Counted from the stretch's first letter, positions 33,478 to 42,223 are shown. The stretch: 64,000 bases of DNA from an uncultured Tenacibaculum sp. (GCF_947495995.1 NZ_CANMAX010000003.1:558001-622000), one strand, 5' to 3'. Made by a program: numbers and translations. Notes: a model not told the origin generated them from the letters alone.

Positions 33478-36367
33478 GTACTTTATTGTTTTTCAAGTTT
33501 CCTGTAAAAGTTATTGTTACACCATCATCGGTTTTAATTTTTAACTTTTGATTTAGCGTTTTTGCACGAAACTTCATATTTTGTATTCCGTTAACTCTCT
33601 TTACAGCATCGATATTAAATCCTATACCATTATCGTATAAGATAATTTTTAAAGTATCCTTTTTTATTGTGAATTTTAAAAATACTTTTGAAGCCTTACT
33701 ATATTTTAATGTATTTGTCATAGCTTCTTTAAAAATTAAAACGAGCTGTTTGCTCCAATAATAGGGAAGTATAATTTTTTCTTCAGTGAAATTATGTGAT
33801 GTATAAAAAGATATAGGAGAATTGTTAAATAATTCTTCTCCAAAATCGGTTAAATAAATTTGTAGCTGATGCAGATCATCATTTTTGTGATCTAAAGACC
33901 AGATAAAATCTTTCATTCCGCTGTATAAATAATCAGCATCTTTTTTAATCTGTTGCAGTTTTACTTTCTTATTTTGTTTGTTTGAAGAAAATTCATCGTC
34001 AATAAGTAGGTTAGAAGTAATAGCTATACTAGCGAGTTTATTACCTAGCTCATCGTGGAAATCCCTAGCTACATTCTTGCGAACTTCTTTTAAAGCTGTT
34101 TGTAGTTTTTCTTTTTCAAGTATAGTTTTCTTAAGTGCTTTGTTTTTTTCAATACTCTTTTTTAAGCCTTTTAATAATAAGACTATTAAAAATCCAAGGA
34201 AAAAAGAGGTGAGTGTAACAAAAAACCAAGTTTGCTGATGCCACGGAAGGTTTACACTAAAATAATAATCAGGAGTATATTTCCAATTGCTCAAACTGTC
34301 TTTGTACTTGAATCGGATACTATAGTTGCCTTCTTTCTTATCATTAAAATCTAAAAAATTATCTGTAGTTAAAATCCAATTTTCATCATCAATTTGATAT
34401 GCTAGTTTTACCGAAGTAGAATTTATAAAGTTTATTGTGTTTAACGTAAAAGTATTTTTGTCTTGTTCAACGATAAGTTGTGTGTTGTGAGCTGTTTTAA
34501 AAGGAGTAGAATTGTTCATTTTAAAAAGCCCTTTATTTCCAATAGCGTATAAATAATTATCTTTTTCTGTGATTTCTCTTATGGAAGAAGATATTTGTCC
34601 CAAGTTCTCATCAATACTGTAGAAGTTGTTTTGATGTAAAACATTTAATCCTTTTTGAGTTCCTGCCCAAAGTTTCTGATGAGAATCTATAAATAGGTCG
34701 TTAATGTGATTACTAGAAAGTCCTTCTTTTGTAGAAAAGTGAGTTGTGCTTTTAGGAGTTATTTTATAGGCTCCTTGATTAGTAGCAAACCAGATGGTGT
34801 CTTTATTAACAACAAGATCATTGAAAATATTGATATTAAAACTTTCAGAGAAATTCCATTTGCTTTTTTCTAGTGTTTTTAAATCGATAACATACACACC
34901 TAATCTTCCACAATTAATGAGTACTTGATTTTTATATAATGTTGCATTTTTAAAAAAGTGCTCAGGATCATTATGAATTACATCACTTTTTATAAGCTTT
35001 CCATGTTTTCTAATTTCATACCTGTCATGATATAAATCTACTTTTAATGAATCTTTTTCAAATGAAAACGTTTCATTAATCTTGTTAGAAACTTTATGAG
35101 AATTGAGATAAGTGGTGTACGTTTCTGAAGTTCTACCAGGAGTGATTAAATTAATTTTATCATCGTCAATTTGAAAATGCTCTGTGTAAAAAGGGATCTT
35201 TTTTGTTTGAATTCCTTGATCATTCAAAAGGTAAATTAAACTGTGAGAAGATATAATAATATCCGAGTCAATAATATCAATGTCTCTAAGATCTGTGTTT
35301 TCTAATACATCTTCTGAAAAGAAATTATTCTTCGTATTCAAAACCTGAAAAACACCTTGTCCGTATGTTGTAATCCATAAATTGTAATCGCGATCTATTA
35401 AGATATCTGATATTGAACTTTTAATCGAAAGTTGATCTGATAATGAAGAAACAGTTTTTGAATTGAAATTGTAGGTGTAAACTTTCCTAATATTATCTAC
35501 ATCGTGATGAAAAACAAAATACAATATTTCAGCTACGCGAAACATTTGAATAATTTTCCCTCTTTTCAAAGGAATATTAATTACCTTATTTAGTTTCTGA
35601 TTCTCATAAAGGTAAATCTTATTGTAGGAACTAATAATGGATTCATTTTTATTAAAGACTAATGCATGTACATATTTATTGTTAAGCTCTTCAATATTAA
35701 AATGTCTTACGTTTAATTTGTTGTCAACTAGGTTAATTCCTTTTTTAGAAATACTTAATTTGTTTTCTTTTTGATTCGAAAAGAAGTAAATGTTATTGTT
35801 GTAAAAGTCGCTGTTTAATGCAAAAGGCAGGTCGTTTGCACTGTGCTTTTTTAAAAATAATGATAAAGATGTTTTATTTTTAGAAGGACTCACCAATTGC
35901 ATCTTATTCATAGTGTTGTCTTTCAAATCATAAATAACAACAGATGGTGTTCCTATATTCGTACCAATAACTATTGAATCATTTAGTTGATATACTTTAT
36001 TAATATTAGTTGTTCTGTCTGCAGAGTTGTCGAACTTTTGAATAGAATCATTTTTGAAAGTATGTAACCCACCTCCCCAAGTAGCAAGTATAAATTGATC
36101 ATTGTATTTGTCTTCAATAATATCAATTATATAATTAGAACGTAAACCATTATCGGTGTAGTTCTTTATTGATTTTCCATTGTACATGGATAAACCATCA
36201 TCTGTACCAATCCAAATAAAGCCTTTGCTGTCTTGAATGATTTGATATGTCTTGTTATCACCTAATCCGTCTTCAGTTGTTATATGTTTATAAACTGGAA
36301 CTTGACAGAAGGTGTTTATACAATGAAACAAGACTACTAGTAAAAATATTTTGCGGGATAATTTCAA
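33464..36367 (-). CDS. Two-component sensor histidine kinase with beta-propeller sensor
   Basis: A large sensor of about 967 residues. A signal/anchor (about 3-20) leads to a periplasmic double beta-propeller of repeated reg_prop units (GLGDNKTYQIIQDSKGFIWIGTDDG is cut from the first; GLSSNHINDLFIDSHQKLWAGT from a later one). A Y_Y_Y domain, one membrane helix (WFFVTLTSFFLGFLIVLLL), a HisKA_3 domain with RDFHDELGNKLA and an ATPase domain (EAMTNTLKYSKA, LYDNGIGF) follow. I start it at TTG 36367 (MKLSRKIF), because the TTG at 36397 lies inside a promoter-like GATATTTG. Unlike SusR/HTCS hybrids, its regulator is a separate LuxR-type protein. Confidence 0.93.
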   Translation of the reverse strand: MKLSRKIFLLVVLFHCINTFCQVPVYKHITTEDGLGDNKTYQIIQDSKGFIWIGTDDGLSMYNGKSIKNYTDNGLRSNYIIDIIEDKYNDQFILATWGGGLHTFKNDSIQKFDNSADRTTNINKVYQLNDSIVIGTNIGTPSVVIYDLKDNTMNKMQLVSPSKNKTSLSLFLKKHSANDLPFALNSDFYNNNIYFFSNQKENKLSISKKGINLVDNKLNVRHFNIEELNNKYVHALVFNKNESIISSYNKIYLYENQKLNKVINIPLKRGKIIQMFRVAEILYFVFHHDVDNIRKVYTYNFNSKTVSSLSDQLSIKSSISDILIDRDYNLWITTYGQGVFQVLNTKNNFFSEDVLENTDLRDIDIIDSDIIISSHSLIYLLNDQGIQTKKIPFYTEHFQIDDDKINLITPGRTSETYTTYLNSHKVSNKINETFSFEKDSLKVDLYHDRYEIRKHGKLIKSDVIHNDPEHFFKNATLYKNQVLINCGRLGVYVIDLKTLEKSKWNFSESFNINIFNDLVVNKDTIWFATNQGAYKITPKSTTHFSTKEGLSSNHINDLFIDSHQKLWAGTQKGLNVLHQNNFYSIDENLGQISSSIREITEKDNYLYAIGNKGLFKMNNSTPFKTAHNTQLIVEQDKNTFTLNTINFINSTSVKLAYQIDDENWILTTDNFLDFNDKKEGNYSIRFKYKDSLSNWKYTPDYYFSVNLPWHQQTWFFVTLTSFFLGFLIVLLLKGLKKSIEKNKALKKTILEKEKLQTALKEVRKNVARDFHDELGNKLASIAITSNLLIDDEFSSNKQNKKVKLQQIKKDADYLYSGMKDFIWSLDHKNDDLHQLQIYLTDFGEELFNNSPISFYTSHNFTEEKIILPYYWSKQLVLIFKEAMTNTLKYSKASKVFLKFTIKKDTLKIILYDNGIGFNIDAVKRVNGIQNMKFRAKTLNQKLKIKTDDGVTITFTGNLKNNKVHGNN

Positions 36368-36420
36368 AATAAAAACTATGATTGAATCACGATACAAATA
36401 TCACGAAAAAAAAAGATGTA

Positions 36421-36443
36421 AAATCACCCAAAAAGGGTGGTTT
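36421..36443. repeat. ATCACC hairpin upstream of element C
   Basis: AAATCACCC-AAAAAA-tract-GGGTGGTTT pairs over nine positions (one G-T). A similar hairpin, ATCACC/GGTGAT, lies at 36780-36798 ahead of element D, so the two may be the first parts of a duplicated unit. Confidence 0.45.
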
Positions 36444-36520
36444 GATTGTTTTATGCTTCATTTACTTTTGTTTGGAGTGATTTGAAGTTAAGTAAAAGAT
36501 CGGATTACTTAGTTTTTTCA

Positions 36521-36581
36521 TAACTACCTTGAAGGGGAGGTTAATACAACGAATCGTCTAAGATTGTTTAGGCGATTTTTT
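36521..36581 (+). ncRNA. Candidate small RNA (element C)
   Basis: A hairpin TAAC..CCT/AGGTTA with the loop TGAAGGGG (36521-36543), then a strong terminator (36552-36581). It is preceded by TAGTTTTT at 36510, one base off a -7 box; an exact box TACTTTTG with a TTTG 18 bases upstream lies at 36463. The core TTAGTTTT..TAAC.A..TT.AAGGGGAGG is shared with element D. No open frame. Best read as a short structured RNA. Confidence 0.45.
36552..36581 (+). terminator. Terminator of element C
   Basis: A 10-bp stem AATCGTCTAA/TTAGGCGATT (one G-T) with a six-T tail. Confidence 0.8.
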
Positions 36582-36640
36582 AATTGTGTTCATCAAAAGG
36601 TAGTGGGGGGAGTGTTTAATAAAAAAAAGAAAATTTGAAA

Positions 36641-36772
36641 ATGAGATGTCCAAGTTGTGATTCGCATCTAATTAAAAGAAAAAAAAGACATGGAGTAATG
36701 AAGTTATTGCCATTTGTTCGTGCGTATAAGTGCGGTGTTTGTAAAACGAGTTTTATAAAAATTAAAGTTTGA
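36641..36772 (+). CDS. 43-residue zinc-ribbon microprotein
   Basis: A short frame encoding MRCPSCDSHLIKRKKRHGVM and then KLLPFVRAYKCGVCKTSFIK with a four-residue end. The two CxxC pairs (CPSC at 3-6 and CGVC at 31-34) form a zinc-ribbon knuckle, with a strongly basic segment between them. Such mini-ribbons commonly bind nucleic acid or ribosomes. The G-rich stretch GGTAGTGGGGGGAG lies 30 bases upstream, and the gene sits between two related structured-RNA elements. Coding is supported by the zinc motifs; function unknown. Confidence 0.7.
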   Translation: MRCPSCDSHLIKRKKRHGVMKLLPFVRAYKCGVCKTSFIKIKV

Positions 36773-36779
36773 TACGAGA

Positions 36780-36798
36780 ATCACCTTTTTCGGGTGAT
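36780..36798. repeat. ATCACC hairpin upstream of element D
   Basis: ATCACC/GGTGAT stem around TTTTTCG, starting 8 bases after the zinc-ribbon stop. It is the counterpart of the hairpin at 36421-36443. It could also help end the zinc-ribbon transcript, although no T-run follows. Confidence 0.45.
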
Positions 36799-36819
36799 AA
36801 GATCCGTAAGGTATTTCGT

Positions 36820-36827
36820 TAGTTTTG
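36820..36827 (+). promoter_or_regulatory. -7 box of element D
   Basis: TAGTTTTG, an exact TAnnTTTG match. The G-rich hairpin of element D begins four bases later, about where transcription would start. No -33 TTG at the expected distance. Confidence 0.45.
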
Positions 36828-36830
36828 CTT

Positions 36831-36965
36831 AACAATTTTAAGGGGAGGAATTGTTAGGGGATTATACATTAGGTATAATAATAGTTTGCTTTCTATACAA
36901 AGAAAAAGAAGATTAGAAGTTTTGAAGATCGTTTAGGAATATATTCTTAAACGATTTTCTTTTTT
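36831..36965 (+). ncRNA. Candidate small RNA (element D)
   Basis: Starts with AACAATT/AATTGTT (36831-36855) presenting the loop TTAAGGGGAGG. ATTATAC/GTATAAT follows, and then the terminator at 36927-36965. The order of parts (G-rich-loop hairpin, small hairpin, terminator) is the same as in element A, and the first part is similar in sequence to element C although the stem bases differ. That suggests a conserved structure. No open frame. Confidence 0.45.
36927..36965 (+). terminator. Terminator of element D
   Basis: A 13-bp hairpin (GATCGTTTAGGAA/TTCTTAAACGATT, with G-T pairs) and T-rich tail, abutting the 3' end of the convergent UbiA-family gene. Confidence 0.75.
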
Positions 36966-37884
36966 AATTAAGTTGATCTATAACTCGATCTAAAAGAAGA
37001 GATTTGTCAATTAGTAATAAACTAAAAACACCAATTAATAATAAGATTTTTAAAATATTATGTATGCGTTGATATTGTTTTTTGGTATTTGATTTCCAGA
37101 TGAAAAAACTAATGAATGTAAGTGTAATTGCAGCAAGAAAGAAATAGTATTTCATGTACTGAATTGCTGGATAATACGACAATATAATAACTGGAAGTAA
37201 ACTTAGAATAAGTAAAAAAATAATAAATTTTTTCGTTTTTGTTTCGCCGTAAACAATAGGAAAAGTATTATAGTTGTTAACGATAGCGCCTTTAATATTT
37301 TCTAAATCTTTGATTAACTCTCTAACAGCAATTACTAGAAGCAAAAAGAAAGCATGAACAAAAATTACTTTTGAAAAATTCTTATAATGAATAAAAATTA
37401 CAAAAAAAGGAAGTATAGTTAGTACAGTAACACTAAATAAACCAAATAAAGGATACTTTTTTAGTTTGTGAGAGTATAACCAAATTCCAAAAATGTAAGC
37501 TGCAAAAAAGAATCCAGCACGCCAAGAAACCAGCCATCCAAACGAAAATCCAATGAAATTTAATAAAAAGTATAATGAAAGTTTTGTCTCTTGTTTAATC
37601 TTATCGTCAAGAGTACTTTTTATGGGTTTGTTTATTTTGTCTGCTTTTACATCATAAAAATTATTAATAATGTAGCCTCCAGCAACAACGCAAACTGTAG
37701 CAAGAACCAAGTAAAGTAAATGCCAATCTAGTAAAACATGTTTTAGAGATTTATTTTCAGAGAAAATAAAAATAGCCGCGAGATATTGAGCGGCTACTAA
37801 TACTAAGATATTATATCCTCTTACAACAGATAAAAGGCTTAATAGTTTTACTAAAATATGTCTGTCGTAAAACTTAAGACTCAT
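36964..37884 (-). CDS. UbiA-family prenyltransferase
   Basis: A 306-residue integral membrane enzyme with eight or nine helices. The first aspartate-rich motif is NNFYDVKADKINKP (about 89-102) and the second is RELIKDLENIKGAI (about 195), the Mg-diphosphate sites of the UbiA superfamily. In Flavobacteriaceae, proteins of this type next to mevalonate kinase are usually named geranylgeranylglycerol-phosphate geranylgeranyltransferase. Sequence alone fixes the superfamily, not the acceptor. It follows mevalonate kinase by 5 bases, so it should draw on the isoprenoid made by its neighbours. Confidence 0.9.
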   Translation of the reverse strand: MSLKFYDRHILVKLLSLLSVVRGYNILVLVAAQYLAAIFIFSENKSLKHVLLDWHLLYLVLATVCVVAGGYIINNFYDVKADKINKPIKSTLDDKIKQETKLSLYFLLNFIGFSFGWLVSWRAGFFFAAYIFGIWLYSHKLKKYPLFGLFSVTVLTILPFFVIFIHYKNFSKVIFVHAFFLLLVIAVRELIKDLENIKGAIVNNYNTFPIVYGETKTKKFIIFLLILSLLPVIILSYYPAIQYMKYYFFLAAITLTFISFFIWKSNTKKQYQRIHNILKILLLIGVFSLLLIDKSLLLDRVIDQLN

Positions 37885-37889
37885 ACGTG

Positions 37890-38816
37890 TTAGAATCGAT
37901 AAACTAATTCAAGTTTATAATCTTTTAAACTATTTTTTGCTTTTTCGTAATCTTCAGTAAAACCTAAGATGTATCCACCACCACCAGAACCACAAAGTTT
38001 AAGGTAGTAGTCATTAGTTTGAATTCCATTTTCCCAAACTTTATGAAAAGCATTAGGAATCATAGGTTTGAAGTTTGTAAGAACAACTTTAGATAATTGT
38101 TTTACATTCTTAAATAAAGATTTTACGTTTCCTTTTAAGAAATCTTCAATACAAGCATCGGTATACGTAACGAATTCGTCACTCAACATTTTTCTGAAAC
38201 CTTCATTTTTCATTTTACTCATAAAAAGAGTAACCATAGGTTCAGTTTCACCAACTTGTTCAGAGTCTAATAAGAATACAGCACCTTTACCTTCTTTTTG
38301 AGAAGGAATTCCTGTAGCCTCAATATTTTCTTTTGAATTGATAAGGATAGGTAAACTTAAGTAAGAATTCAAAGGATCTAAACCAGAACTCTTTCCGTGG
38401 AAGAAAGATTCCATTAAAGAAAAAACTTCTTTTAACTTTAATAGTTTGTCTCTAGTAAGATTTTCAAGAACAGTTATTTTATCATTTGCATACTTATCGT
38501 AAACAGATGCTACTAATGCTCCAGAACTTCCAATTCCATATCCCATAGGAATAGAAGAATCAAAATACATTCCTGCATCAATATCATTTTTTAATTCAGA
38601 TAAGTTAAAAGAAACAACTTCAGCATCAAGCTTAGATAAATAATTGTAAAAATCTAATAAACACTGATTAGATTTTAATGCTTGTCCTGATAAATTTTTA
38701 GCTGTTTTTAAAGCTCCTTTGTAAGAATTAAAAGGAATAGCTAATCCTTTAGAATCTTTTATGATTCCGTATTCTCCAAAGAGTAAAATTTTGGCGTAAA
38801 ATAAAGGTCCTTTCAT
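37890..38816 (-). CDS. mvk: Mevalonate kinase (GHMP family)
   Basis: A 308-residue GHMP kinase that phosphorylates mevalonate. The N-terminal YAKILLFGEYGII motif is at 7-19, the ATP loop PMGYGIGSSGALVA at 90-103, and SGLDPLNSY is in the middle. The C-terminal GHMP motif KLCGSGGGGYILGF is near 280. Neighbouring mvaD and the UbiA-type gene make mevalonate the most likely substrate among GHMP options. It is the first gene of a two-gene unit with a -7 box at 38838. Confidence 0.88.
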   Translation of the reverse strand: MKGPLFYAKILLFGEYGIIKDSKGLAIPFNSYKGALKTAKNLSGQALKSNQCLLDFYNYLSKLDAEVVSFNLSELKNDIDAGMYFDSSIPMGYGIGSSGALVASVYDKYANDKITVLENLTRDKLLKLKEVFSLMESFFHGKSSGLDPLNSYLSLPILINSKENIEATGIPSQKEGKGAVFLLDSEQVGETEPMVTLFMSKMKNEGFRKMLSDEFVTYTDACIEDFLKGNVKSLFKNVKQLSKVVLTNFKPMIPNAFHKVWENGIQTNDYYLKLCGSGGGGYILGFTEDYEKAKNSLKDYKLELVYRF

Positions 38817-38837
38817 TTTCAGAATTCTTTCGTATTA

Positions 38838-38845
38838 CAAAGATA
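38838..38845 (-). promoter_or_regulatory. -7 box for mevalonate kinase
   Basis: TATCTTTG on the minus strand, exact consensus, 21 bases before the ATG. No -33 TTG is apparent. Confidence 0.45.
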
Positions 38846-38853
38846 CTTAATAT

Positions 38854-39339
38854 TTAATAAATGTTCTTGTAGAAGGTTTTCCAAACTCCTACTTTTTCTC
38901 CTTTTTTATATTTTCCTCTAGTTTTTATTTTACCGTTTTTATAAAAAGTTTTCCAAACTCCATCTTCTTTTCCGTTTCTATAACGACCAACAGATTTTAA
39001 TTCACCAGTTGAAAAGTATACTTTTTTAAGTCCATTTAGCTCTCCGTTTCTGTAGCTTTCTTTCTTTGCAATACTACCATTAGCGTTGTAATAGTTTACA
39101 ACACCTTCGTAAGCTTCGTTAGTAATTTTGCTATCTGTGCTAAATCCTTCAGTATATTTTTGTCCGTTTTTATAATACTTAACAATCCAATACCCGTTTT
39201 TTACTTTTTTCGGAATAGGAATGTAATATGCAGCTTCTGATTGACTAACTTTTTTCCAATTGTTGTTATACCAAGTTTTTTCTTGAGCCCAAGAAAAGAA
39301 AATTGAAAAAGAAAAAAATAAAATAACTAAAGCTCTCAT
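38854..39339 (-). CDS. Exported MORN-repeat (YwqK-like) protein
   Basis: A 161-residue protein with a signal peptide (about 1-18, ending FSWAQ). Four or five MORN-type repeats follow: YYKNGQKYTEGF, YYNANGSIAKKESYRNGELNG, YFSTGELKSVGRYRNGKEDG and WKTFYKNGKIKTRGKYKKGEKVG. Databases often label this family toxin-antitoxin YwqK antitoxin, but no toxin gene is near and the signal peptide argues against a cytoplasmic antitoxin. I start it at the ATG at 39339, which gives the signal peptide; an earlier in-frame start runs into mvaD. It lies 5 bases after mvaD. Confidence 0.8.
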   Translation of the reverse strand: MRALVILFFSFSIFFSWAQEKTWYNNNWKKVSQSEAAYYIPIPKKVKNGYWIVKYYKNGQKYTEGFSTDSKITNEAYEGVVNYYNANGSIAKKESYRNGELNGLKKVYFSTGELKSVGRYRNGKEDGVWKTFYKNGKIKTRGKYKKGEKVGVWKTFYKNIY

Positions 39340-39344
39340 ACTAT

Positions 39345-40430
39345 TTATATTGATAACGCACCTAAACCAGCAAAATCGTGAATAAATTGACCTTTTTGGC
39401 AATATTGAACTAATTTACTTTCGATAAAAGAATGGATTTGCTCTTTCTCGTTTTCAGGGTATAACATATGAACATTTGCGCCAGCATCTAAAGTAAAACA
39501 TACATTACTTCCAGTTTTTTCTCTGTAACTCCAAATTTCATTGATAATGTTTAACGTGTTAGGTTTCATTAAAATAAAATAAGGATCACTAGTAAGCATC
39601 ATTGCATGCAATGTTAAAGCTTCACTTTCTACTAATTTTATAAACTCTTTAATATTACCAGTTTGTAATATTTTAGATAGTTTACTCAAGTTCTCATTCG
39701 CTTGTTTAAAACGATTTTCAGCATAAGGATGATCGTGCATTAAATTATGTCCAACTGTACTTGAAACTTGTTTTTCTCCTTTGTCAACTAATAAGATTGT
39801 ATCTTGGTAATTGTCAAAAATAGAATGCACATAGTGTGGAAATTTAATTCCATATAAGTCTGAACTTTCATCAAAATCTGGATGATCTCCCCAAATAACC
39901 AATGGTCCTTCAATACTTCTACTTGCACTACCAGAACCAAGACGTGCTAAAAATGAAGCTTTTTGATTAAAAAACTCTTCAGAAATAGCTGGGTTTAGCT
40001 CTTTTTCTAAGCTCATTAAACACATTGCAATAGCACTCATTCCACTTGCAGAAGAAGCAATTCCGCTACTGTGTGGGAATGAATTTTCTGAATGAATTTC
40101 CATTTTGTATTCTAATACATATGGACAATATGTTGCTATTCGTTCAAAAAATGTTGCAATTTTCGGCTTAAAATCATCTTTCTTTTTTCCTTCAAAAAAT
40201 AATTCAAAATCAGCTTGCTGTACTTTTTTAATTTTACTGAAGATAATTTTTGTAGTTGTATGACAATTACTTAATGTAAAGCTAATTGATGTGTTCTTTG
40301 GTAATTGTGGATTTGTTTTTCCCCAGTATTTCACTAAAGCAATATTACTTGGAGTTTTCCAGGTTACTGTAGTGTCTTTTAAAAGAAATTTTAAATCTTT
40401 AGGAATAAAAGAAGTTGTATTGATACTCAA
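39345..40430 (-). CDS. mvaD: Diphosphomevalonate decarboxylase
   Basis: Converts mevalonate diphosphate to isopentenyl diphosphate. A 361-residue GHMP-fold enzyme. The N-terminal PSNIALVKYWGK is the mevalonate-binding motif, HSSGIASSASGMSAIAM (about 118-134) is the phosphate loop, and RLGSGSASRSIEGPLVIWG is diagnostic of the decarboxylase. The C-terminal half has VCFTLDAGANVHMLYP with the catalytic aspartate. The start is a TTG; the box TATCTTTA about 20 bases upstream supports it. The MORN gene follows. Confidence 0.95.
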   Translation of the reverse strand: MSINTTSFIPKDLKFLLKDTTVTWKTPSNIALVKYWGKTNPQLPKNTSISFTLSNCHTTTKIIFSKIKKVQQADFELFFEGKKKDDFKPKIATFFERIATYCPYVLEYKMEIHSENSFPHSSGIASSASGMSAIAMCLMSLEKELNPAISEEFFNQKASFLARLGSGSASRSIEGPLVIWGDHPDFDESSDLYGIKFPHYVHSIFDNYQDTILLVDKGEKQVSSTVGHNLMHDHPYAENRFKQANENLSKLSKILQTGNIKEFIKLVESEALTLHAMMLTSDPYFILMKPNTLNIINEIWSYREKTGSNVCFTLDAGANVHMLYPENEKEQIHSFIESKLVQYCQKGQFIHDFAGLGALSI

Positions 40431-40464
40431 AATCTTGAAATTTTGTGTAAAGATAAAATTTCAC

Positions 40465-41172
40465 TTAAATACCAGACAACTTTTGAAGCACACTTTCTTT
40501 ATAATTTCTACTAATAGGAATAGCTTTTTTATCAATTTCTACATATTCGTTTGTGTAAGCTTCAATAAAATTGACAGAAACTATGAAGGATCGATGTACT
40601 CTAATACATAATTTTTCAGGAAGTTTAGTTTCAATATTACTAATAGTTTCTCTGGTAACAATAGTTTTATCTATCAAATGAATCTTTAAATAATCGCTTA
40701 AACTTTCGATATAAATAATTTCGTTAAAATTTACTTTTACCATTTTTCGTTCAGAGCGAACAAATAAAAAATGATCTTCAATATTTTGTTTTTTTACTTC
40801 TTGTTGTTGCTGTTTTTTCAGAGGTATTTTCTTAATGGCTTGTAAAAAACGATCAAAAGCAATTGGTTTTAATAAATAATCAATCACATTTAAATTAAAG
40901 CCATCAATAGCATAATCTCTATATGCGGTGGTGAAAATAATATGCGCATCTGCATTTACAATTTTAGCTAAACTCAAGCCATTAATTTCTGGCATATTAA
41001 TATCTAAGAAATAAATATCTGCTTCGTTTTCTTGAGCAAATTGTATTGTTTCTAACGCATTAGAAAAGCTTGCTTTTAGAGATAGATTCGGGGTTTTTTC
41101 AATAAATGACTCAATAATTTCTCTAGCAATTGGTTCGTCATCTACAACAACACAAGTAAATATATTATTCAT
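40465..41172 (-). CDS. LytTR-family response regulator
   Basis: A 235-residue AlgR/LytR-type regulator. The receiver domain (about 1-120) has VVVDDEPIA, the phosphoacceptor in IYFLDINMPEING, and YLLKPI with the switch lysine. The C-terminal LytTR DNA-binding domain (about 132-232) reads FLFVRSERKMVKVNFNEIIYIES and CIRVHRSFIVSVNFIEAYTNEYVEI. The partner kinase overlaps upstream by 8 bases. Targets are unknown; such pairs are numerous in Bacteroidetes. Confidence 0.95.
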   Translation of the reverse strand: MNNIFTCVVVDDEPIAREIIESFIEKTPNLSLKASFSNALETIQFAQENEADIYFLDINMPEINGLSLAKIVNADAHIIFTTAYRDYAIDGFNLNVIDYLLKPIAFDRFLQAIKKIPLKKQQQQEVKKQNIEDHFLFVRSERKMVKVNFNEIIYIESLSDYLKIHLIDKTIVTRETISNIETKLPEKLCIRVHRSFIVSVNFIEAYTNEYVEIDKKAIPISRNYKESVLQKLSGI

Positions 41173-42223
41173 TTTTCGCAGGTATTTTTAAAAAGACTTC
41201 GTAAGATGTATCAAGTGAATGTATTTCAAGAGTAAATTTGTTTTGAAACAACATCGTTAATCTCTTTTTAATATTGGTAAGTCCTATTCCTTTTTTAGAA
41301 TTCAACATTTTTTTACAAGAGTTTTTAATTCTGAAGGAAATAGTGTTTTCTGAAGTTGTAATTTCCATTGCAATGTTTAAAGTTCCGTTGATTTGAACTC
41401 CGTGTTTAAAAGCATTCTCAACAAATGGTAGAAAAACCATTGGAGAAATAAGTAGAGAATCATCATGAATGTTTTTTGAAAAACTCACATTCAAAGCATC
41501 TTGAAATCTCATTTTTTCGAGGGAAATATAATCTTCAATATGTTGTATTTCATTTACAAGAAGTACTTGTGGTTTTTCAACTTGATATAAAATATAATCT
41601 AATAAACTGGATAGTTTTAAAATCATATCCGGAGCTTCATCTGCTTTTTTAAGAGCAAAACCATATAAAGTGTTTAAAGTATTAAATAGAAAATGAGGGT
41701 GAATTTGCATTTTCAAATACTTTAATTCTTGTTCCTTTAATTGTAATTGTGTTTGTAGGAATTTGTTTTTTAAATCTTCGTCTCTTAAAGTTGATTTATA
41801 ATTTTGGATTAATAACCCTATCATAATTGTAATTAAAACAATAAAATAAACTCCGAAGATTATGAATAAAACTGTTTTTTTAAATGGTATTACATTGTTT
41901 ACAAGTAATTTTTGAGAGAAAACCATTCCATACAGAATTGAAAGAACGATAAAGAAAAAAGCTATAATAAAAGTATAAGCCGTGTATAAAATAAATAATC
42001 CGATTTTTTTATTAAGTAAGTATTTTGGGATAAGAAAATATAAAAAGAAGTATCCCATGCTAATAGTTACTGGCATTAAATACAGAGAAAAGTTATTTAT
42101 ATACGCAGTGTTACTCGTACCATAACCTAAAAAGTAAGTATAAAATGTGTATACTCCTATCCAAAAAAAGATGTGTAGGAAAATGAATAATGTACGACGT
42201 ATGTAAACACTTGGAATACTCAT
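41165..42223 (-). CDS. LytS-type sensor histidine kinase
   Basis: A 352-residue membrane kinase with four predicted helices in the N-terminal 150 residues (from FIFLHIFFWIGVYTFYTYFLG) and then a coiled linker. The His_kinase domain has the phosphohistidine in LKMQIHPHFLFNTLNTLYGFAL, and the ATPase region has FLPFVENAFKHGV and GIGLTNIKKRL. I chose the ATG at 42223 (MSIPSVYIRR). An upstream in-frame start would add 54 residues lacking the expected topology. Cotranscribed with the LytTR regulator. Confidence 0.93.
   Translation of the reverse strand: MSIPSVYIRRTLFIFLHIFFWIGVYTFYTYFLGYGTSNTAYINNFSLYLMPVTISMGYFFLYFLIPKYLLNKKIGLFILYTAYTFIIAFFFIVLSILYGMVFSQKLLVNNVIPFKKTVLFIIFGVYFIVLITIMIGLLIQNYKSTLRDEDLKNKFLQTQLQLKEQELKYLKMQIHPHFLFNTLNTLYGFALKKADEAPDMILKLSSLLDYILYQVEKPQVLLVNEIQHIEDYISLEKMRFQDALNVSFSKNIHDDSLLISPMVFLPFVENAFKHGVQINGTLNIAMEITTSENTISFRIKNSCKKMLNSKKGIGLTNIKKRLTMLFQNKFTLEIHSLDTSYEVFLKIPAKNE

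Noticed and set aside
36780..36798. Resemblance of the ATCACC hairpins to the 16S rRNA 3' end (GATCACCTCC)
   Set aside because: Only six bases match and they are explained by the hairpin pairing; no rRNA fragment is present.
38854..39339. YwqK-like protein as part of a toxin-antitoxin system
   Set aside because: It has a signal peptide and no toxin gene beside it; neighbours are isoprenoid genes.
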